Assembly: GCA_965240325.2 (NCBI GenBank)
Contig: OZ251226.1
Coordinates: 3,038,001-3,102,000 of the forward strand
Direction of reading: 5' to 3'
From: Rebecca billardiae RCC1528
Taxonomy: Eukaryota > Haptophyta
DNA: 64,000 bases
Both the position numbers and the translations under genes were made by a program. This document shows, one piece after another, positions 51,403 through 63,400 of this stretch (the first letter of the stretch is position 1; each line of letters opens with the position of its first letter). Under the pieces are notes generated by a model, which was not told the DNA's origin, did no database searches, and saw only the letters and a program-made list of their open reading frames with translations.

Positions 51403-54400
51403 ATGGGGGACGCGCGCCAGCGCTGGATCGTTAAGGCGGTCGCGCAGGCGTTCGATATCGCCACGAGCAAGGTCGAGGAGTGCATCAAGGATCACTCGAC
51501 CCAGGCCCTGCTCAATGGCTTCTTCTCCGGCGAGCCGACGGGCAGCACGCGGATCATCTTTTATCAGCAGAAGCGCGACCGCGTGACCGACGACGGCGAG
51601 CTGTACGAGAACGGCAGCCCAGCCGAGCTCTTCGTGACGTCGGGCGACACCGACCGGATCAAGGGCCGCGGCGTCTACTTCATCCGCGTGTGCGAGAAGG
51701 CCGTCGGCGTGGGGACGGTCGACACGGACATCAACATGGGGATGATCGAGGGCCACCCGGTCTCCAACCTGCAGGTGCTGGTGGACGAGGTGTTCACGCC
51801 CGTGCTCAAGGGCGGGTACGCGGGGTGGGACAAGAAGATGACCGCCGAGGCGAAGACCGACCTGTACGACGTGGTCGACCGCTTCTCCACCATGCTGGGC
51901 GAGGTGTCCGCCTCGCTCGAGAACTCGCTCGAGCTCAAGAAGCCGTCGTCCGGCATCGCGATCGAGAACAAGCCGGCGGCGATCGCGTCGGCGGCGGCCG
52001 ACCCGAAGTACGTGGCGGCGTACGAGGAGATCGTCGAGGACTGGTGCAACCAGGTCGACCGGCTGCTCGCCGAGACCGACGACAACCGCAACGAGCCGGA
52101 CGACGCGGGCCCGTCGACCGAGCTCGAGTACTGGCGCAACCGGATGGGCAAGTTCAACTCGATCACGGAGCAGCTGAAGCAGCCGGCGTGCAAGGCGCCG
52201 CTCGCGGTGCTGCAGGTGGCGAAGGCGCGCGTGATGAAGCGCTGGCGCACGCTCGACAACACCATCACCGACGCGACCAACGAGGCGAAGGACAACGTCA
52301 AGTACCTCTCCACCCTCGAGAAGTACATCGAGCCGCTCTACACGGGCGACCCGCACACGATCATCGACGCGCTGCCCGGGCTGCTGAACAACACGCGGAT
52401 GATGCTCACGATCGCGCGGTACTACTCGACGCGCGACCGCATGACCCTCCTCTTCCGCAAGGTGACCAACCAGATGATCGCCAACTGCCGCGAGCACGTG
52501 CTCGCGGGCGGCGCGCTGTGGGAGCAGGACGTCAAGGAGCTGATCGGCCGGCTGCAGGCGTGCATCACGCTCAACGAGGCGTACCAGGTGCAGTACCACA
52601 CGACGCGCGAGCGGCTCGAGCAGACGCCGTCGGGCAAGCAGTTCGACTTCGACGTCAACCGCATCTTCGGCAAGTTCGACCTCTTCCAGCGGCGCATCGA
52701 GAAGCTGGTCGACATGTTCTCGACGTTTGAGCAGTTCTCGGTGCTCGCGCGGCACAACATCGAGGGGATGGACGCGTTCATCGGCAACTTCCTCGTGATC
52801 ATGGACGACTTCAAGCGGAAGCCGTACGACCTGCTCGACTACCAGATGAACCAGTTCGACCGCGACTACCTCGAGTTCTCCGCCAACATCCACGAGCTCG
52901 AGTCGTCGCTGCAGGGCTTCATCAACCAGAGCTTCGAGTCGATCTCGTCGACCGAGAACGCGCTCCAGCTGCTCAAGCAGTTCCAGGTGATCATGCAGCG
53001 CGACTCGCTGAAGGACGACCTCGACTCGAAGCTGAGCGTGATCTTCCACAACTACACCGTCGACCTCGAGACCGTGCAGCGCCTCTACGAGAAGCAGAAG
53101 TCGGCGACGCCGGCGGTGCGCAACATGCCGCCCGTCTCGGCCAACGTCGCGTGGGCGCGCCAGCTCATGCGCCGCATCGAGGTGCCGATGCAGAAGTTCC
53201 AGGCGAACCCGCAGCTGATGCAGGCGCGCGAGGCGAAGAAGATCACGAAGACGTACAACAAGATCGCGCGCACCATCATCGAGTTCGAGACGCTGTGGAA
53301 GCTCGCGTGGGCGAAGGGCATCGACTCGGCGCGCGCCGGGCTGCACGCGACGCTGCTCGTGCGCCACCCCGCCAACAACAAGCTGTACGCCAACTTCGAC
53401 CCGGAGATCCTGCAGCTGCTGCGCGAGACGAAGTGCCTGATGCGGATGGGCGAGGACGTGCCCGAGGCGGCGCGCATGGTGCTGCTGCAGGAGGACAAGC
53501 TCAAGTCGTACTACAACAAGCTCTCGTACGCGCTCGCCGAGTACGACACGGTGTGGTCGCGGCTCCACCCGCTCACCTACCCGCTGCTGCGGCCGCACCT
53601 CGCGGACATGGACGCGGTGCTGCAGCCGGGGCTGGTCACGCTCACGTGGACATCGATGAACATCGACGGCTACGTCCACTCGATCCACGCCGCGCTCTTC
53701 AAGCTCAACGAGCTCGTCTCCAAGATCCAGGACCTGGTCGAGAACCGGATCGACCGCAACATCGAGGAGGTCGCGTCGCAGACGCTCGTCAACCTCAAGT
53801 CGGACGAGTCGTACACGCTCGACCGCTTCGTCGCGGTGCAGGAGAAGCACATGAAGGACCTGACGATCACGATGCAGTCCAAGTCGCAGGAGGTCGAGTC
53901 CGCCGTCACCGACCTCGTCGAGCTGATCCAGACGTACCCGCGCGAGCACGTGCACGAGGACGTGCCGGAGGAGGAGGTGCGCAAGATCCGCGCGCACTTC
54001 GCCAACCAGCTCTACGCGGCGGTGCTGCGCGCGACGTCGCTCTCGCTGAACAAGATCAAGGAGCGCGTGGGCTCGCGCACGTCCGGCGGCTTCCTCTTCC
54101 TCGAGCGCCCCTTCTTCGACGTGCAGGTCGAGCTGTCCATCCCGAACGTGGTGATGAACCCGTCGCTCACCGCGATCCAGGGCGCGATCAACTCGTGCTC
54201 GCGCTCGATCCTCGCGTCGTCGAAGGGCATCCCGATCTGGCAGGGCGAGCCGATGGGCGGGCGGCCGATGTACGAGCTCATCTCGAAGGACCGCGACGTG
54301 ATCAAGACCGTGCTGCTGCTCACCGGCTCGATCGAGGGCGCGAAGCGGCAGGTGTACGAGTACCTGCAGACCTTCATCAAGTACGACTGGCTGTGGAAGG

Positions 54401-57400
54401 GCAACATGCAGCAGGCGTACAACGAGTTCATGTCGAAGAACCCGGGGCTCGAGGACTTCGAGGCCGAGCTCAAGCGGTACGTCGACGTGGAGCACGAGAT
54501 CACCAAGATCCCGCCGGTGCACAACATCGGCGCGCTCTCGCTCGAGACGGGCCCGCTCAAGGTGGCGCTGATGAACGAGGCGAGCAACTGGAAGGCGCAG
54601 TACGCGAAGAACCTGCACCTCAAGGCGAAGAACGAGCTCGACCAGATCAACCAGTGGCTGCACGACATGAACCGCAACCTCAAGCGCGACGTGAACGACC
54701 TCGACGACGTGCGCGCCGCCGTGAGCTACCTCGAGGGCGTGCGCAACTACGAGGCCAACCTCGACTCGGAGTTCGGGCCGGTCGAGGACATGTACGCGCT
54801 GCTCGGGCGGTACGAGGTGCCCGTGCCCAAGGAGGAGACGGACATCGTCACCGACCTGCGCTACTCGTGGAAGAAGCTCAAGAAGCTCGCGAGCGAGCTG
54901 CAGGAGTCGCTCTCGGAGAAGCAGGCCAACTTCAAGAAGAACCTCGTGCGCAACATCAAGCTGTTCGTCGTCGACGTGATCCAGTTCCGCAACGACTTCG
55001 AGGCGAACGGGCCGATGGTGCCGGGCGTCGCGCCGATGGAGGCGGACGAGCGGCTGCGCAAGTTCCAGCGCCTGTTCGAGGAGCGCGAGCGCAAGTGGCT
55101 CGCTTACTCGGAGGGGCAGAAGCTGTTCGGCCTGCCCGTGACCGAGTACCCCGAGCTCGAGAAGACGAAGCAGGAGCTGCAGCTGCTGGAGAAGCTGTAC
55201 GGGCTGTACACGGAGGTGATCAACACCGTCTCCGAGTTCAAGGAGGTGCTGTGGTCCGACGTGAAGGACGAGCTCGACACGATGACGTCGAAGATCTCCG
55301 AGTTCCAGAACGGGTGCAAGAAGATGCCCAAGGCGCTGCGCGAGTGGGACGCGTACATCGAGATGAAGAAGACGATCGACGACTTCCTCGAGTCGCTGCC
55401 GATGGTGCAGGACCTGACGCACCCGGGCATGCGCGACCGGCACTGGGCCGCGCTCGAGCAGGTGTGCGGGCAGGAGCTGCCCGTGCACTCGGAGACGTTC
55501 AAGCTCTCGGGGCTGCTCGACGCCAACCTGCTCGAGTACCGCGAGGACGTGGAGGAGATCGCCAACTCGGCGGTGAAGGAGCTGCAGATCGAGGAGAAGC
55601 TGCAGGGCATCGCCTCCGACTGGAGCGACAAGACGCTCCAGTTCTCCCAGTTCAAGAACCGCGGCATGATCATCCTCAACGGCGGCGCGACCGTCGAGCT
55701 GATGGAGCAGCTCGAGGAGGCGCAGATGGTGCTCGGCTCGCTGATGGCGTCGCGCTACGTCGGCCCGTTCAAGGAGGACGTGCAGGAGTGGATCACGAAG
55801 CTCTCCACCGTCTCGGAGATCATCGAGCAGTGGGTGCAGGTGCAGGCGATGTGGATGTACCTCGAGGCCGTGTTCACGTCGGGCGACATCGCCAAGCAGC
55901 TGCCGCAGGAGAGCAAGCGCTTCCAGGGCATCGACAAGAACTGGGTCAAGATCCTCTCGAAGGCGAACGAGCAGCCGGTGGTGGTGCAGTACTGCTACGG
56001 CAACGACGTGCTGCAGCAGCTGCTGCCGCACCTGCTCGAGCAGCTCGAGATGTGCCAGAAGGCGCTGTCGGGCTACCTCGACCAGAAGCGCGCCGCGTTC
56101 CCGCGCTTCTACTTCGTCTCCGACCCCAACCTGCTCGAGATCCTCTCGCAGGGCTCGAACCCCGAGGCGATCCAGCCGCACCTGCAGTCGGTGTTCGACT
56201 CGATCGAGTACGTCGAGTTCAACAAGAAGGAGCGCACGCACATCCAGACCATCTTCTCCGACGTCGGCGAGTCGATCGCGCTGCGCAACCGCGTCAAGGC
56301 GGAGGGCAACATCGAGGACTGGCTCAACGCGCTGCTGCGCGAGATGCAGAACTCGCTCAAGAACATCGTGCGCGAGGCCGCGTCGGACTGCGACGTGATG
56401 GACACCGCCGAGCTCACGCACAAGTACCAGTCGCAGGTCTCGCTCATCGCCATCCAGTTCAAGTGGACGGGCGACTGCGAGGACGCGCTGTACCGCGCCA
56501 AGTCGGAGAAGGGCATCATGTCGCAGACCAACAAGAAGAACCAGGCGCGGCTCAACGACCTGGTGGCGATGAACATGCTCAAGGACGAGGAGCTGCGCAA
56601 GCACGGCAAGTGGACGCGGCGCAAGATCGAGACGATGATCACCGTCGACGTGCACCAGCGCGACGTGTGGGAGGAGATTGTGAAGCGCAAGGTGCGCGAC
56701 ACGGAGGACTTTGAGTGGCAGAAGCAGGCGCGCTTCTACTGGCGGTTCGACATGGACTACGCGATGATCTCGGTGGCCGACGTCGACTTCAAGTACTGCA
56801 ACGAGTACCTCGGCGTGAAGGAGCGGCTCGTCATCACGCCGCTCACCGACCGCTGCTACATCACGCTCGCGCAGGCGCTCGGCATGTTCCTCGGCGGCGC
56901 GCCCGCCGGCCCGGCCGGCACGGGCAAGACGGAGACGACCAAGGACATGGGCTGCACGCTCGGCAAGTACGTCGTCGTGACGAACTGCTCGGACCAGATG
57001 GACTACCGGATCATGGGCAACATCCTCAAGGGCCTCGCGCAGTCCGGCTGCTGGGGCTGCTTCGACGAGTTCAACCGCATCGACCTCGAGGTGCTCTCGG
57101 TCGTCGCGCAGCAGGTGATGTCGGTGCTCGTCGCGATCCGCGAGGACCGCAAGACGTTCCAGTTCACCGACGGGCAGGTGATCGCGCTGGACAAGGAGGT
57201 GGGCTTCTTCATCACGATGAACCCGGGCTACGCCGGCCGGCAGGAGCTGCCCGAGAACCTCAAGTCGCTCTTCCGCGGCGTGACGATGATGGTGCCCGAC
57301 CGCGAGATCATCATGAAGGTGAAGCTGACCGCGTGCGGGTACAAGGAGGCGACGCTGCTCGGCAAGAAGTTCAACGTGCTCTACCGGCTGTGCGAGGAGC

Positions 57401-60400
57401 AGCTCTCGAAGCAGGCGCACTACGACTTCGGGCTGCGCAACATCCTCGCGGTGCTGCGCACGGCGGGCGCCTCCAAGCGCAACGAGATCGAGAAGCCCGA
57501 GCAGGAGCTGCTGATGCGCACGCTGCGCGACATGAACCTCTCCAAGTTTGTGGCCGAGGACGTGCCGCTCTTCATGTCGCTGCTTGACGACCTGTTCCCG
57601 GGCCTCAAGGCGGAGAAGCAGAAGCACAAGGAGGTGGAGGCGGCGATCGAGGCGGCGATCACCGAGCTCGGGCTGCAGCACCACATCGACTGGATCCTCA
57701 AGGTGGTGCAGGTGTACGAGATGTGCCTCGTGCGCCACTCGCTCATGCACGTCGGCCCGTCGGGCGTCGGCAAGTCGAGGATCGTCGAGACGCTGCACAA
57801 GGCGCTGATGGGGGCCAAGGCGGACCAGGCGCTGCCGCCGATGGTCGGCCAGCCGCACCGCGAGCTGCGCATGAACCCCAAGGCGATCACCGCGCCGCAG
57901 ATGTTCGGCGCGCTCGACGTGATCGCCAACGAGTGGACGGAGGGCATCTTTGCGCAGCTGTGGCGCAAGGCGAACAAGGACCGCAAGAACTTCACCTGGC
58001 TGATGCTCGACGGCCCGGTCGACGCGATCTGGATCGAGAACCTGAACACGGTGATGGACGACAACCGCATCCTCACGCTCGCCAACAACGACCGCATCCC
58101 GATGCTCCGGCCGAACGTGACGCTCGGCTTCGAGGTCGAGGACCTGCGCAACGCCTCGCCCGCGACCGTCTCGCGCGCGGGCGTCATCTTCATCTCCGAC
58201 GCCGACCTCGGCTACCTGCCGTACGTCAAGACGTGGCTGGCGGGGCAGCAGTCGCGCCCGTTCGCCGAGGCGCTGGGCGCGCTCTTCGAGCAGAAGATGG
58301 ACGCCTTCCTCGAGTTCACCGGGCGCGAGTGCCGGTCGAAGATGGCGTGCTCGGTGATCGCGCTCATCACGTCGATGTGCACGCTCATCGACGGGCTGCT
58401 GCGCGACATCACGCCCACCGACCTGGGCAGCTCGCTGGACGCGACGGCGGTCGAGCGCGTGTTCATGTACGCGGCGATGTGGACGGTGGGCGGCATCCTC
58501 GAGTCGGACGACCGCGTCAAGGTCGACGCGTACCTGCGGCAGAGCTTCTCCGGGCTGCCCGAGGTCGAGGGCACGGACACGGTGTACGAGTTCACCATCG
58601 ACGCCGCCTCGCTCGAGTGGGTGCACTGGGGCGAGAAGATCCCCGAGTGGTCGTACGACGGCACCTCGCTCGCCAACGACTTCCCCAAGCTGGTCATCCC
58701 CACGATCGACTCGGCTCGCATGCTGTACAACCTCGAGCGCTCGGCCGCCATGTCGCGCGCCGTGCTGCTCGTCGGCGGCCCCGGCACGGCCAAGACGTCG
58801 TCGATCCTGCAGGTGCTCGCCAAGCAGGACCCGTCGACGACCATGTTCAAGAAGATCTCCTTCTCGGGCGCGACGACGCCGCTCATCTTCCAGAGGACCG
58901 TCGAGGGCTCGATCGAGAAGCGGCAGGGCAAGACCTTCGGCCCGCCGGGCGGCAAGAACATGCTCGTCTTCGTCGACGACATCTCGATGCCGCAGATCAA
59001 CACGTGGGGCGACCAGCCGACGCTCGAGATCGTGCGGCAGATGATCGAGCAGGGCGGGCTGTACAACCTGCAGAAGCCGGGCGAGATCATGCAGATCGTC
59101 GACCTGCTCGTGCTCGGCTGCATGCTGCACCCGGGCGGCGGCAAGCAGGACATCCCCAACCGCGCCAAGCGCCACTTCCACGTGATGAACGTGACGCTGC
59201 CGTCGATGACGTCGATCCAGATGATCTTTGGCCGGCTCGTCTCGCTCGCCTACTCGGAGGACTCGGGCCTCGACGCGGACGTGCTCGCCGCCGCCGGCCG
59301 GCTCGTGGAGATGACCGTGACCGTGTGGGAGCGCACCAAGGCGAAGATGCTGCCGACGCCCGCCAAGTTCCACTACATCTTCAACCTGCGCGACCTCTCG
59401 CGCGTGTTCCAGGGCATCTTCATGGCCGCGCCCAAGGAGACGGTCAAGGACGAGACGACGCTCGTCTCGCTGTGGAAGCACGAGGCGCTGCGCGTCTTCT
59501 CCGACCGGCTCGTCGACGCGGCGGACAAGAAGTGGTTCGACGAGACGGTGCACAAGGTGCTCGAGGAGACCTTCGGCGGCGCCAAGGCGGCGAAGCTCAA
59601 GGGCGACACCTTCTTTGTCGACTTCCTGCGGCCGCCGGGCGAGGACCCGGAGACGGGCGAGGAGACGCCCGCGCCCAAGGTGTACGAGCAGGCCGCGACG
59701 ATCGACGAGGTCAAGGGGGTGATCAACGGGTACATGAAGCGCTTCAACGAGGCGCACAAGCTGCTCTCGATGGACCTCGTCCTCTTCGAGGACGCGATGT
59801 TCCACTTCATGCGCATCTCGCGGCTGCTCGCGACGCCGCGCGGCAACGCGCTGCTCGTCGGCGTCGGCGGCTCGGGCAAGCAGTCGCTCACGCGGCTCGC
59901 CGCCTTCATCGCGCGCGCGGACTTCGCCCAGATCACGATCACGAAGACGTACTCGGCGAACACGCTGCTCGAGGACTTCAAGCCGCTGTACCGCACGGCG
60001 GGCGTGCTCAACCGCGGCGTCGCGTTCATCTTCACCGACAAGGAGATCAAGGAGGAGTCGTTCCTCGAGTACCTCAACATCTTCCTCAACACGGGCGAGG
60101 TGCCCAACCTGTTCGCGCGCGACGAGTACGACGCGATCATCGGCGAGGTGGGCGTGCCGTACTCGCAGATCTTCAAGGGGTCGGAGCCGACGAAGGAGGA
60201 CCTGTGGGCCTTCTTCATCGACCGCGTGCGCGCCAACCTGCACCTCGTGCTGTGCTTCTCGCCCGTCGGCGTCAAGTTCCGCGACCGCGCGATGGCGTTC
60301 CCCGGGCTGATCAACAACTGCACGATCGACTGGTTCCTGCCGTGGCCCGAGGCGGCGCTCGGCGAGGTGGCGGCGCGCATGGTGCTGAGCAACAAGGAGC

Positions 60401-63400
60401 TGCGGTGCGAGGAGGCGGTGAAGCACAAGCTGATCTCGCAGATGGCCTCGACCCACCGCCAGGTCGCCGACTCGACCACCGAGTACTTCGAGCAGTTCCG
60501 GCGGAACGCGTACGTGACGCCAAAGTCGTTCCTCTCCTTCATGGACGCGTACGCGGACGTGTACCTCAAGAAGGTGCAGCACATCGAGATGCTCGCCTCG
60601 TCGATCAACACGGGGCTGTCGAAGCTCGTCGAGGCGGGCGAGGACGTCGCGAAGATGAAGATCGAGCTGAAGGAGAAGGAGAAGGGCCTCGTGATCGCGC
60701 AGGAGAAGTCGGCGGTGCTGCTGCAGGAGATCACCGCCTCGACCGCGCGCGCAGAGAAGAAGAAGGCCGAGGTGCAGGGCGTGAAGGACCAGCTCGCGGG
60801 CGACGCGGACATCATCGCCGGGCAGAAGGAGGCGGTCGAGCGCGACCTCGAGGCGGCGCAGCCCGCGCTCGACGCCGCGCAGAACGCGCTCTCCGCGATC
60901 AACGCCAAGGACATCGGGCTGCTCAAGCAGCTCAAGAACCCGCCCGAGATCATCAAGCGCATCTTCGACTGCGTCGTGATCCTCTTCAAGGCGGACGTGA
61001 AGCCGTCGGCGCTGGTCAAGCCCAAGGAGATGCTGCAGCTCGAGGACTCGTGGTCCTCGTCGCTCGAGATGATGGGCCGGCCCACCTTCCTCAACAACAT
61101 CTTCAACTTCGAGAAGGACGCGATCAACGACGAGACGATCGAGCTGCTGCACCCGTACACGTCCGCGCCAGACTTCACGTACGAGGACGCGAAGAAGGCG
61201 TCGGGCAACGTGGCGGGGCTGTGCACGTGGGTGCGCGCGATGGACATGTACACGACGATCGCCAAGGTGGTGAAGCCCAAGATCGAGGAGCTGCGCATCG
61301 CCGAGGGCAAGCTCAAGGTGGCGAACGCCAAGCTGGCCAAGGCGCAGGGCGAGCTGGACGCGGTGCAAGAGGAGCTCAACAAGATGCAGCAGGACTTCGA
61401 CGAGGCGATGGCGACCAAGCAGCGGATCCAGGACGACGCGGACGCGACGCAGCGGAAGATGGACTCGGCGAACAAGCTGATCAACGGCCTCGAGGGCGAG
61501 CGCAAGCGCTGGACCTCGATGTCCGAGGAGTTTGCCGACGACATCCGCCGGCTGACGGGCGACGTTGCCATCTCGTGCGGCTTCATCTCGTACGTCGGAC
61601 CGTTCAACTCGCAGTTCCGCCAGACGCTGCTCGAGCGGTTCTACAGCGGCTGCCTGGCGAAGGACATCCCGGTGACGAAGGACCTCAAGGTCTCCGCCTT
61701 CCTCGTCGACCAGGGCACCATCGGCGACTGGGCGCTCGAGGGGCTGCCCTCGGACGAGCTGTCGGTGCAGAACGGCATCATGGTGACGCGCTCGTCCAAG
61801 TGGCCGCTGCTCATCGACCCGCAGGGGCAGGGCCTCAAGTGGCTCAAGCAGCGCGAGGAGGTGAACGGGCTCAAGGTGACGTCGCTGCTGGACAAGAAGT
61901 TCCGCAACATCCTCGAGGACTCGATGTCCTTCGGCACGCCGATGATCATCGAGAACGTCGAGGAGGAGATCGACCCGATCCTCGACCCCGTGCTCGACAA
62001 GGCGGTGCAGCGCAAGGGCCGCGCGCTCGTCATCTCGCTCGCGGACAAGGAGTGCGAGTACACCGAGTCGTTCAAGCTGTCGCTCACGTCGAAGCTGGCC
62101 AACCCGCACTTCTCGCCCGAGCTCTTCGCGCAGGTCACGGTGATCAACTTCACTGTGACGATGGGCGGCCTCGAGCAGCAGCTGCTCGCGCGCGTGCTGC
62201 AGAAGGAGCGCGCCGAGCTCGAGGAGCAGCGGCAGAAGCTGGTCGAGGACGTCAACTACAACAAGAAGATCCTCAAGCAGCTCGAGGACGACCTGCTCTT
62301 CCGGCTGGCGAACTCGACGGGCAACCTGCTCGACGACACCGAGCTGATCGAGGTGCTGAACAACACCAAGACCACCTCGGCCGAGGTGTCGGAGAAGCTC
62401 GCCAACGCGGAGGACACGGACAAGCGCATCAACGTGGCGCGAGAGGAGTACCGGCCGGTCGCGACGCGCGGCGCGCTGCTCTACTTCCTGATCGTGGACA
62501 TGTCGGCGGTGAACCCGATGTACCAGACGTCGCTCGCGCAGTTCCTCGGCCTCTTCGACTTCTCGATCGAGAACTCGGAGAAGAAGCCGAACATGCTCGC
62601 CTCGAAGCGCATCAACATCATCATCGAGTTCCTCACCTTCCACGCGACGTGCTACGTGCAGCGCGGCCTCTTCGAGCGGCACAAGGTGGTGTGGGTGCTG
62701 ATGCTCACGATGAAGATCGAGTCGGTGGCGGAGACGCTCTCGCAGGCGTACATCCAGTGCCTGCTCAAGGGCGGCGGCGCGCTCGACATCAAGTCGGAGC
62801 GGCAGAAGCCGGCCGCGTGGATCCCAGACAACGTGTGGCTCAACATCATCGCGACCTCGCAGACGGTGCTCATGCTGCGCGACCTGCCCGACAGCGTCGC
62901 GCGCAACGAGCAGATGTGGCGGCACTGGTACGACGAGGACGCGCCCGAGCAGGCGAAGATCCCCGAGTACGACGACCGGCTCACCCTCTTCGAGAAGCTG
63001 CTCGTCGTGCGCTCGATCCGCGAGGACCGCGCGCTGCTCTCCGTGCAGACGTACATCTCGGAGACGATCGGCCAGCGCTACATCGACTCGCGCCCGCTCA
63101 ACCTGCGCGAGACGGAGGAGGAGGCGAACTTCCGCACGCCGCTCGTCGCGCTGCTCTCGCGCGGCGCCGACGTCACCGGCATCATCATGGACCTCGCCAA
63201 GAAGAAGAAGGTGCAGGTCGCGTCGATCTCGCTCGGGCAGGGGCAGGAGCCGGCCGCGCGCAAGCTGATGACGGCGGGCATGCAGAACGGCACGTGGGTC
63301 ATGCTGCAGAACTGCCACCTGGGGCTCAAGTACATGGTGGAGGTGGAGCAGCAGCTGATCAAGCTGGACGAGGACCAGGTGAACTCGCTCTTCCGCCTGT